From DATIXD01 sp035518875 (GTDB taxonomy: Bacteria; Pseudomonadota; Gammaproteobacteria; Methylococcales; Methylococcaceae), in contig DATIXD010000178.1 of NCBI GenBank assembly GCA_035518875.1, positions 1-6,233 of the forward strand: a stretch of DNA of 6,233 nt, given 5' to 3'. This document shows positions 1 through 4,854 of this stretch, in pieces (position 1 is the first letter of the stretch; every line of letters begins with the position of its first letter). The translations under genes and the position numbers were made by a program. The notes under the pieces were generated by a model. That model was not told the origin of the DNA and did no database searches. It worked only from the letters and a program-made list of their open reading frames with translations.

Positions 1-304
1 CGTAATCCAAGGCGAAGTCCTGTCCGTTTTTCCCATAACAGACCGTCCTTGCCTCGCAATCGAAGGAAGAGACTTGCACCCCGCTTTCCACCCGGATTCC
101 GGCCTGCGCAAGCGATTCGAACGAACGCAGGATGATCTTGCCCTCGATGTCCTCGCGGCTGAAACCGTGCGACAGCAACGGCCTGGAATAATAGCCATGG
201 GTTTCCCGGGTCAGTAGGATGATGGAGGTAGTTGGCTGCAGCTTCAACATCTCCTCGCCGAAGCTGACGCCGGCAATACCCGATCCGATGACGACCACGC
301 GCAT
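1..304 (-). CDS. Rubredoxin-NAD(+) reductase, FAD-dependent (N-terminal part, cut by window edge)
   Basis: The first 101 residues of a pyridine nucleotide-disulfide oxidoreductase family flavoprotein are visible; the rest lies beyond position 1. The protein begins MRVVVIGSGIAG, a beta strand followed by the GxGxxG dinucleotide fold (residues 7-12) that binds the FAD ADP moiety. Further on, the segment HGYYSRPLLSHGFSR (about residues 39-53) resembles the conserved YSKPMLS-type motif of Pseudomonas-type rubredoxin reductases. Such enzymes pass electrons from NAD(P)H through FAD to rubredoxin in the cytoplasm. The start at 304 is supported by a GGGGAG Shine-Dalgarno sequence at 313-318, 8 nt upstream. 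The gene lies 45 bp downstream of a complete rubredoxin gene on the same strand, so the two are probably co-transcribed and act together. The family call is firm; the exact electron acceptor is inferred from the neighbour. Another small FAD-dependent NAD(P)H oxidoreductase is the main alternative. Confidence 0.85.
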   Translation of the reverse strand, partial: MRVVVIGSGIAGVSFGEEMLKLQPTTSIILLTRETHGYYSRPLLSHGFSREDIEGKIILRSFESLAQAGIRVESGVQVSSFDCEARTVCYGKNGQDFALDY

Positions 305-349
305 AGGCAGAACTCCCCGGTCGACTGGTTTGAAAACGGCTTCCCGCGT

Positions 350-523
350 CTACTCTTCGAGCAAATCGAAATCCTGCTTGCTCGATCCACAATCGGGGCA
401 AGTCCAGTCTTCGGGCACGTCTTCCCAACGGGTCCCCGGGTTGATACCGGAGTCTGGATCGCCCGCTTCCTCGTCGTAGATATAACCGCAGATAACGCAG
501 ACGTATTTCTTGTATTCGCTCAT
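350..523 (-). CDS. Rubredoxin
   Basis: This 57-residue protein is the usual length of a single-domain rubredoxin. It carries both iron-binding knuckles: CVICG (Cys9, Cys12) near the N-terminus and CPDCG (Cys42, Cys45) near the C-terminus. These four cysteines bind one iron atom in a Fe(Cys)4 site. Other family hallmarks are GYIYDEEAGDPDSGINPGT (residues 13-31), with its conserved aromatic, glycine and proline positions, and the WEDVPEDW segment (33-40) before the second knuckle. It is a soluble one-electron carrier in the cytoplasm. The ATG at 523 follows a purine-rich GAGAG (about 531-535, 7 nt away), and translation ends at TAG 350-352. A rubredoxin reductase follows after 45 bp on the same strand, and mtdA lies upstream beyond a hairpin-rich spacer. 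The final acceptor of its electrons cannot be read from this window. Confidence 0.97.
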   Translation of the reverse strand: MSEYKKYVCVICGYIYDEEAGDPDSGINPGTRWEDVPEDWTCPDCGSSKQDFDLLEE

Positions 524-551
524 GGCTTTTCTCTCTTCAGGAAACTCTGAA

Positions 552-570
552 CAAGTCCATCCGGGACTTG
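552..570. repeat. Perfect hairpin, 7-bp stem, 5-nt loop
   Basis: The arms caagtcc (552-558) and ggacttg (564-570) are perfect reverse complements around the loop atccg. The hairpin sits directly next to the weaker ttcag/ctgaa pair at 536-551, about 30 bp upstream of the rubredoxin start on the minus strand. It could affect mRNA stability or ribosome access for rubredoxin. No T-tract follows. Confidence 0.7.
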
Positions 571-579
571 TCGCAGGCC

Positions 580-608
580 GTCACCGGAAAGCGCGGTTTC
601 CCGGTGAC
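580..608. repeat. Hairpin, 8-bp GC-rich stem with inner AAA/TTT pairing
   Basis: The arms gtcaccgg (580-587) and ccggtgac (601-608) are perfect reverse complements. Inside them, AAA (588-590) can pair with TTT (597-599) across a one-base bulge, leaving a short GC-rich loop. It is one of the stronger stems of the cluster, but no T-run follows it on either strand. Confidence 0.65.
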
Positions 609-613
609 TCACG

Positions 614-640
614 AGATCAATCGCTTGCAGCGATTGATCT
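614..640. repeat. Perfect hairpin, 11-bp stem, 5-nt loop
   Basis: The arms agatcaatcgc (614-624) and gcgattgatct (630-640) are exact reverse complements around the loop ttgca. This is the longest perfect inverted repeat seen in the window. On the mtdA transcript it would form about 50 nt after the stop codon. It may act as a transcript-stabilising or Rho-assisted termination structure, but there is no U-tract. Confidence 0.75.
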
Positions 641-663
641 TCGCAGTACATCCCTGCACCGCT

Positions 664-688
664 GAAGCTCTGACTTGATCGGAGCTTC
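664..688. repeat. Hairpin just after the mtdA stop codon
   Basis: The arms gaagctc (664-670) and gagcttc (682-688) pair perfectly around an 11-nt loop. An alternative pairing uses ctgaag (662-667) with cttcag (689-694), which overlaps the mtdA stop codon at 691-693. It is the first structure met by RNA polymerase leaving mtdA and may protect the mtdA mRNA 3' end. It has no T-tract. Confidence 0.6.
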
Positions 689-690
689 CT

Positions 691-1548
691 TCAGGCCATT
701 GTCTTGGCGGTCGCGAAAATTTCCTCCGCGTCCAGAATCTGGTTGTTCTGTTCGAACAGTCTGGCGATACAGGCCCGATGCAGGGCGAGCTTAAGGGTGC
801 CGAAGCCGATCGCCCCCCAAATGATCTTACCGTGACGATCGATGCCCTTATCCATCATGTCGGTGCCGCCGATCCCCAGAGGCGGCGTCGCATTGGCGTC
901 CGCCATCATTTCGATGTTGGGATTAGCCTGCCAATGGTGGAGGTCCAAAAGATTTACGCCCACCGCCCCGGTGGCGAAGACGATTTGCGCGTCGCTGATT
1001 GCCGCACCGCGTGCGTCATTGTCGCACGCTTCCACGGGAGTCAGATCGACGCCGAACCGTTCCTTCATGTCGTGGCAGGCTCGCTCGGCCCGGGCCCGTT
1101 GACGGGAGGTCAGAGATACCACAGCGCCTTCGTTCGCGAGCATGACGGCTGCGCGTTGGCCGACCGGACCGGTGCCTGCCAAGACCACGGCTTTCTTGCC
1201 AGCGAGGGTTCCGCTGACCGCCAGTTTGGCCACAGCCGCCGCCGCCGTGGTGTTGCTGCCGTTGCTGTCAAGCATGACCGAGACCCGGAAATCGGCGAAG
1301 AATTTCTTCTTGACCGCTTTCAGCAGCTCCTGGCCGGCGATCAGATCGCTGCCGCCAATGAAGATCGCGGTATTCTTCTTGTCCTTGGGCGCTCTTGTGA
1401 AGATCGTGCCCTCCACCAGGGCGCCCACGTTTTCCGGCGTCAGGCCGCCGTGGCCGATGACGTGATCCGCGCCGCCGTCGTAGGCGACCACGGTATCGAA
1501 AACGGCGGGATGGCTATCGGTATCGAACTGGAACAAGAGTTTTTTCAT
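691..1548 (-). CDS. mtdA: NADP-dependent methylene-tetrahydrofolate/tetrahydromethanopterin dehydrogenase (MtdA type)
   Basis: This 285-residue enzyme closely resembles methylotroph MtdA (288 residues in Methylorubrum extorquens). It reversibly oxidises methylene-H4F (and methylene-H4MPT) to the methenyl form with NADP+, linking formaldehyde oxidation to C1 assimilation in the cytoplasm. The N-terminus KKLLFQFDTDSHPAVFDTVVAYDGGADH is the MtdA signature. VSVMLDSNGSNTTAAAAVA (about 89-107) is the conserved central segment. A Rossmann dinucleotide-binding site follows at VVLAGTGPVG (121-130), with Arg149 and Arg151 after the second strand as plausible NADP phosphate contacts. NATPPLGIGG (219-228) and the C-terminal LHRACIARLFE are also typical. 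The ATG at 1548 is chosen over an in-frame start at 1686 because homology begins with MKKLL, AGGA lies 6 nt upstream, and the extra 46 residues look like translated promoter region. fchA, the next enzyme of the pathway, lies divergently next door. Confidence 0.95.
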   Translation of the reverse strand: MKKLLFQFDTDSHPAVFDTVVAYDGGADHVIGHGGLTPENVGALVEGTIFTRAPKDKKNTAIFIGGSDLIAGQELLKAVKKKFFADFRVSVMLDSNGSNTTAAAAVAKLAVSGTLAGKKAVVLAGTGPVGQRAAVMLANEGAVVSLTSRQRARAERACHDMKERFGVDLTPVEACDNDARGAAISDAQIVFATGAVGVNLLDLHHWQANPNIEMMADANATPPLGIGGTDMMDKGIDRHGKIIWGAIGFGTLKLALHRACIARLFEQNNQILDAEEIFATAKTMA

Positions 1549-1554
1549 TGTTTT

Positions 1555-1558
1555 TCCT
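1555..1558 (-). promoter_or_regulatory. Ribosome binding site of mtdA
   Basis: AGGA on the minus strand, within ACAGGAAAAACA, lies 6 nt before the ATG at 1548. It supports the short MKKLL start over the longer reading frame that opens at 1686. Confidence 0.7.
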
Positions 1559-1617
1559 GTAAAAGAACCGAAATCGGGATAATTGGGGATTCGTGTCCGT
1601 CCTTGGGCAATCCATCG

Positions 1618-1629
1618 GCCGGGCCCGGC
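1618..1629. promoter_or_regulatory. 12-bp perfect palindrome, possible operator
   Basis: GCCGGGCCCGGC reads identically on both strands and lies between the two divergent starts, about 70 bp upstream of mtdA and 120 bp upstream of fchA. Its position suits a dimeric regulator binding site or a DNA structure. In a GC-rich genome a palindrome of only G and C can arise by chance, so the functional call is weak. Confidence 0.3.
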
Positions 1630-1694
1630 TGTTTGGGTGAAGGCGGCAAGATGGGCTGGGTGGAATGTTGTTACGCCTCTTCTCACCGGTGCCT

Positions 1695-1700
1695 TATAAT
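1695..1700 (+). promoter_or_regulatory. Probable -10 box of the fchA promoter
   Basis: A perfect sigma-70 TATAAT lies 48 bp upstream of the fchA ATG in an otherwise GC-rich region. It would give a 5' leader of about 40 nt. The -35 region is poor: at 17-18 bp spacing there is only tacgcc or ttacgc, and the better TTGTTA (1668-1673) is 21 bp away. An activator-dependent promoter would fit a good -10 with a weak -35. Confidence 0.5.
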
Positions 1701-1735
1701 CGGCCGCTTAGTTTACGCATTCAATGGTTAAATTT

Positions 1736-1741
1736 GGAGAG
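1736..1741 (+). promoter_or_regulatory. Ribosome binding site of fchA
   Basis: GGAGAG ends 7 nt before the ATG at 1749. It fixes the fchA start there rather than at in-frame upstream codons as far as 1665, which would lie upstream of the TATAAT box. Confidence 0.75.
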
Positions 1742-1748
1742 CCTTCGC

Positions 1749-2372
1749 ATGATCAAAGACAAGTCGATCCAACAATTTCTCGATGAGTTGGCGAGCAAGG
1801 AGCCGACCCCGGGGGGCGGCAGCGCCGCGGCGATCATGGGTGCGATGGGTGCGGCGTTGGTCAGCATGGTGTGCAATCTCACGGTCGGAAAGAAGAATTA
1901 CGAAGCGGTGGAAGCGGAGATGAAAGAGACGCTCCAGGCGGCGGAGAGTCTTAGGACCCGCTTGATCGACATGATTCGCGCGGATGTGGACGTCTTCGAT
2001 CAGGTCATGGGCGCCTATGGCCTGCCGAAGGAAACCGAGACGGAGAAGCAGGCGCGTAGCCAGGCGATTCAAGCCGCCCTGAAAGCCGCGACCGACGTGC
2101 CTTTGGCCTGCGCGCGCGCCTGCGCCGAAGTGATCACCCTGAGCCGAGGCGTCGCCGAGAAGGGCAACAAGAACGTCATCAGCGACGCCGGCGTCGCGGT
2201 ACTGGCCGGTTACGCAGCCCTGAAAAGCGCCGCATTGAACGTCTACGTCAATGTCGGCGCGATCAAGGACGAGGCTTTCGTCGCCGAACGCCTTAGCCAA
2301 TTGAACGCGATTATGACCGGCATGGATATCGCCGTCAAAGAGATCCACCAGGAAGTCCAAAGCAGGCTGTAG
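1749..2372 (+). CDS. fchA: Methenyl-tetrahydrofolate cyclohydrolase (FchA type)
   Basis: This 207-residue protein matches the FchA / FTCD cyclodeaminase-like family (formiminotransferase-cyclodeaminase C-terminal domain), the usual length for methylotroph FchA. It interconverts 5,10-methenyl-H4F and 10-formyl-H4F, the step next to MtdA in the route between formate and methylene-H4F. Family marks are the N-terminal SIQQFLDELASKEPTPGGGS with its PTPGGGSAAA glycine loop (19-28), GAMGAALVSMVCNLTVGKK (31-49), MGAYGLPK (87-94), the GNKNVISDAGVAVL stretch (139-152) and ALNVYVN (162-168). No signal peptide or membrane segment is visible, so the enzyme is cytoplasmic and mostly helical. It is transcribed away from mtdA. 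A small membrane protein gene starts 5 bp after its stop, which suggests co-transcription. Sequence similarity to methylotroph FchA is strong enough that the cyclodeaminase reading is unlikely. Confidence 0.95.
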   Translation: MIKDKSIQQFLDELASKEPTPGGGSAAAIMGAMGAALVSMVCNLTVGKKNYEAVEAEMKETLQAAESLRTRLIDMIRADVDVFDQVMGAYGLPKETETEKQARSQAIQAALKAATDVPLACARACAEVITLSRGVAEKGNKNVISDAGVAVLAGYAALKSAALNVYVNVGAIKDEAFVAERLSQLNAIMTGMDIAVKEIHQEVQSRL

Positions 2373-2377
2373 CGGGT

Positions 2378-2797
2378 TTGCAATCGGCAGAGATACGAGC
2401 CGTGAATCTATTGGTTTCGATCAATTTCCACTTTTCCGTTTGGCTCACCATCATCGGTGGCATATGGCTATTCAACGATCCAAACTGGTTTCTCGACGAC
2501 CCGGAGAATCTCTATGGGCCAATCAAAAACAACCTGCTGATCGTCATGATCTATCTGGTAATCAGCCAACTGGCGTGCTGGTTTTTGCGTTATACCCGCA
2601 AAACCGGGCGTCTGGAAGCGCTGCTCATGGGCTTGATCGTCCTTCTGGTGGCCGCGGGAATGAAATTCTATGCCCACATCAACGCACTGCCGTTACATGA
2701 CTGGCTACCATTCGCCTTGGCCTACATCGGTGTCTCTCATATCCTGTATTTTTTTGTCCGACCCAACACCGTTGAAAATTCCTCCAAAGAGTCTTAA
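2378..2797 (+). CDS. Small inner-membrane protein of unknown function, four predicted helices
   Basis: I do not recognise this 139-residue protein. Four hydrophobic stretches are visible: about residues 18-31 (FSVWLTIIGGIWLF), 51-70 (NNLLIVMIYLVISQLACWFL), 82-100 (LLMGLIVLLVAAGMKFYAH) and 108-127, ending ILYFFV. Between the first two helices is an acidic, aromatic loop, NDPNWFLDDPENLYG. Between helices 2 and 3 lies the basic RYTRKTGR (71-78), which suggests a cytoplasmic side by the positive-inside rule. The C-terminal tail is short and polar. The frame opens with TTG at 2378, only 5 bp after the fchA stop. A GTG at 2402 is a reasonable alternative start, giving 131 residues and losing only polar residues; neither has a strong Shine-Dalgarno sequence. 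It sits between fchA and an FtsH protease gene on the same strand, so it could be co-transcribed with either. No enzymatic motif is visible. Confidence 0.75.
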   Translation: MQSAEIRAVNLLVSINFHFSVWLTIIGGIWLFNDPNWFLDDPENLYGPIKNNLLIVMIYLVISQLACWFLRYTRKTGRLEALLMGLIVLLVAAGMKFYAHINALPLHDWLPFALAYIGVSHILYFFVRPNTVENSSKES

Positions 2798-2872
2798 GTT
2801 GGCTTTAGTGTCCCCGGCTGGAGCTCTTGTTCATCCAGCGACCGATCACTCCCGTACGCAGTTAGAGGACCC

Positions 2873-4816
2873 ATGAATAAAAATTCGCTCTTTGATACGA
2901 TCCGCGAGGCCGCCGGCGGAATGTGGCGCAAACTCACGGAAAGCCTGAAAGCCTCGGGGCTAGCAGGAAAATCCCCGGTGGAAATCAACCCGCCCGACGA
3001 GAACCAAACCCGGCGCAGGCGCAACCTCATCTTTTATGTCATCCTCGCCTTCGCCACCGTGTACCTGTGGCAAAGCTATCAGGCGGTGCGACAGAATGAA
3101 ATTCCCTACAGCGAGTTCCTTAAATACGTGCAGGAACAGCGTATCGAGCAAGCGGTCGTCACCGAACAAATGATTTCGGGCACGCTGAAACCGGAATCCC
3201 CCGGCAAAGAACCACGACCTTTCATCACCGTCCCTTTGTGGAACCAGGAACTGGCGCAGACGCTGGAGAAACAGGGGGTCAAATACACGGTCCGCTATGG
3301 CGGTAACTGGTTGGGCAACTTCATCTTCAATTGGCTGCTTCCCATCGGCATCCTGTTCGTGGTTTGGGGCTGGATGGCCCGGCGGATGACCGGCGGGCGC
3401 GGGTTTCTCAGTCTCGGGAAAAAGGCGCGCATTCATGCCGATACCATGCCGAAAATCACCTTTCAGGATGTGGCCGGCGCGGAGGAAGCCAAGCAGGATC
3501 TGAAGGAAACGATCGAATTCCTGAAAGACCCCACTAGGATTCAGCGCTTGGGCGGACGGATGCCGAAAGGCGTTTTGCTGATGGGACTGCCGGGAACCGG
3601 CAAGACCTTGATGGCACGGGCGGTGGCCGGGGAAGCGGGTGTGCCCTTCTTCAATATCAGCGCCGCAGAGTTCATCGAGATGTTCGTCGGCGTGGGCGCG
3701 GCGCGGGTGCGAGATTTATTCGATCAGGCCCGGCAAAAAGCGCCCTGCATCATCTTCATCGACGAACTGGACGCCATCGGCCGCTCGCGCGGCGGGCCCG
3801 TGGTCATGGGCGGGCATGACGAACGCGAGCAAACACTGAATCAGCTGCTCACCGAAATGGACGGCTTCGATCCCTCCGTGGGCGTGGTCGTCATGGCCGC
3901 CACCAACCGGCCGGAAATCCTAGACAAGGCCTTGCTGCGCTCGGGCCGCTTCGACCGCCAGATCGTGGTGGACAAGCCGAGTCTGGACGACCGGGTGGCG
4001 ATTCTCGCGCTGCACACCAAGGCTATGAAGCTGGGCAAGGATGTCAATCTGCGCGTCGTCGCCCAGCGCACCCCCGGCTTGGTTGGCGCAGACCTGGCCA
4101 ACGTCGCCAATGAAGCGGCCATCATCGCAGTGCGCGACAACCAGGACAGCGTCGGCATGCAGCATTTCGAGGCCGCCATCGACCGCGTATTGGCAGGCCC
4201 GGAAAAGAAGAGCCGGGCGCTGAGCGAGGCGGAGAAACGACGGGTGGCCTATCACGAGTCAGGCCATGCCCTGGTAGCCGAAACCGTACCCACAGCCGAA
4301 CCGGTGCACAAAGTGTCGATCATCCCCCGCGGAGCCGCTGCCCTGGGCTTCACATTGCAGTTGCCGGTGGAAGAAAAGTTCCTGTCGACGGAACCCGAAC
4401 TCAAGGACCAGATCGCCATTCTACTGGGCGGACGCACCGCCGAGGAGATCGTGTTCGGCGACGTCTCCAGCGGCGCACAAAACGACCTGGAAAAAGCCTC
4501 GGAAATCGCACGGGCCATGATCTGCCAGCTCGGCATGAGTAAAAAACTGGGCCCTCTCACTTACGGCAAGAGGCAGCGTCTGGCCTATCTGAACATCGAG
4601 GGCACGGAAGAGCGCAATTTCAGTGAGGACACCGCCAGGCTGATCGATGCGGAAGTGAAGGAGCTGGTGGAGGAAGGCCAGAGCCGGGCGAGGGAGATCC
4701 TGACGCAAAAACGCCTGACCTTGGATGCGCTCGCGAGACTGCTGCAGGAAAAAGAGGTGGTCAGCGGAGAGGAAATCAAGGAAGTCATTCGCGCATCGGA
4801 GGCACAGGCCGGCTAA
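2873..4816 (+). CDS. ftsH: FtsH-family ATP-dependent zinc metalloprotease, probable accessory paralogue
   Basis: This 647-residue membrane-anchored AAA+ protease would form a hexamer that extracts and degrades membrane and misfolded proteins. In order it shows a 50-residue cytoplasmic N-terminal extension ending in RRRR, helix 1 (51-67), a periplasmic FtsH_ext-like domain (68-148), helix 2 (149-168), the AAA domain and the M41 peptidase domain. Visible motifs are Walker A GLPGTGKT (238-245), pore loop FVG (271-273), Walker B IIFIDELDAIG (293-303) and the second region of homology, with arginine fingers Arg356 and Arg359. The zinc site has HESGH (461-465; His461, Glu462, His465), and Asp538 is the likely third ligand. 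All catalytic residues are present. Two oddities stand out: Escherichia coli FtsH starts almost directly with helix 1, and its Walker A has Pro where Leu239 stands here. The ATG at 2873 follows AGAGGA (2864-2869). A 75-bp gap separates it from the upstream membrane protein gene. Confidence 0.93.
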   Translation: MNKNSLFDTIREAAGGMWRKLTESLKASGLAGKSPVEINPPDENQTRRRRNLIFYVILAFATVYLWQSYQAVRQNEIPYSEFLKYVQEQRIEQAVVTEQMISGTLKPESPGKEPRPFITVPLWNQELAQTLEKQGVKYTVRYGGNWLGNFIFNWLLPIGILFVVWGWMARRMTGGRGFLSLGKKARIHADTMPKITFQDVAGAEEAKQDLKETIEFLKDPTRIQRLGGRMPKGVLLMGLPGTGKTLMARAVAGEAGVPFFNISAAEFIEMFVGVGAARVRDLFDQARQKAPCIIFIDELDAIGRSRGGPVVMGGHDEREQTLNQLLTEMDGFDPSVGVVVMAATNRPEILDKALLRSGRFDRQIVVDKPSLDDRVAILALHTKAMKLGKDVNLRVVAQRTPGLVGADLANVANEAAIIAVRDNQDSVGMQHFEAAIDRVLAGPEKKSRALSEAEKRRVAYHESGHALVAETVPTAEPVHKVSIIPRGAAALGFTLQLPVEEKFLSTEPELKDQIAILLGGRTAEEIVFGDVSSGAQNDLEKASEIARAMICQLGMSKKLGPLTYGKRQRLAYLNIEGTEERNFSEDTARLIDAEVKELVEEGQSRAREILTQKRLTLDALARLLQEKEVVSGEEIKEVIRASEAQAG

Positions 4817-4854
4817 GAGAGCCGACCCCGGCAGCGGCGCGCGCTGCGACCTCC
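4817..4854. terminator. Convergent-gene spacer with GC hairpin, possible bidirectional terminator
   Basis: Only 38 bp separate the stop codons of ftsH and the convergent moeA. A hairpin with arms gcagcg (4831-4836) and cgctgc (4842-4847) and loop gcgcg fills much of it. No T-run follows on either strand, so it is not a classic Rho-independent terminator, but its place between convergent genes fits a shared transcript-end structure. Confidence 0.4.

Larger units (their letters stand above)
524..690. repeat. Intergenic cluster of consecutive inverted repeats
   Basis: This non-coding spacer between the mtdA stop and the rubredoxin start contains a run of head-to-tail hairpin-forming inverted repeats. 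They are ttcag/ctgaa (536-540 and 547-551), caagtcc/ggacttg (552-558 and 564-570), gtcaccgg/ccggtgac (580-587 and 601-608), an 11-bp perfect stem (614-624 and 630-640) and gaagctc/gagcttc (664-670 and 682-688). None is followed on either strand by a T-run, so none is a textbook intrinsic terminator. Similar palindrome-dense spacers in gammaproteobacteria are often REP-like dispersed repeats, or they stabilise or attenuate transcripts between genes of an operon. Both readings are inference here, because only one copy is present in the window. Confidence 0.7.
1549..1748. promoter_or_regulatory. Divergent mtdA-fchA promoter region
   Basis: This 200-bp spacer separates two divergently transcribed C1-transfer genes and must carry the promoters for both. 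On the fchA side there is a perfect TATAAT. On the mtdA side I could not identify a convincing sigma-70 promoter. The centre holds a 12-bp perfect palindrome at 1618-1629. Open reading frames cross the spacer on both strands, but they are extensions of mtdA, extensions of fchA or antisense shadows. Joint regulation by one transcription factor is plausible but is inference. Confidence 0.65.

Noticed and set aside
614..640. 11-bp perfect hairpin as a Rho-independent terminator for mtdA
   Set aside because: Neither strand has a T-run after the stem, so the classic terminator definition is not met; it is kept as an inverted repeat.
536..690. CRISPR-like array
   Set aside because: The units are different inverted repeats, not direct repeats of one sequence with regular spacers, and no cas gene is present.
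1549..1686. 46-residue N-terminal extension of MtdA from an in-frame ATG at 1686
   Set aside because: MtdA homology begins at MKKLL, an AGGA lies just before that ATG, and the extension covers the divergent promoter region.
778..1731. 317-codon open frame on the plus strand opposite mtdA
   Set aside because: It is antisense to an unmistakable mtdA, its translation is rich in Arg, His, Gly and Asp as is usual for GC-rich shadow frames, and it shows no family motif.
1665..1748. 28-residue N-terminal extension of FchA
   Set aside because: The extension would start upstream of the TATAAT box, while GGAGAG sits 7 nt before the ATG at 1749, where family similarity begins.
1728..2360. 210-codon open frame on the minus strand opposite fchA
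   Set aside because: It is antisense to a clear fchA with no recognisable motif and a skewed shadow-type composition.
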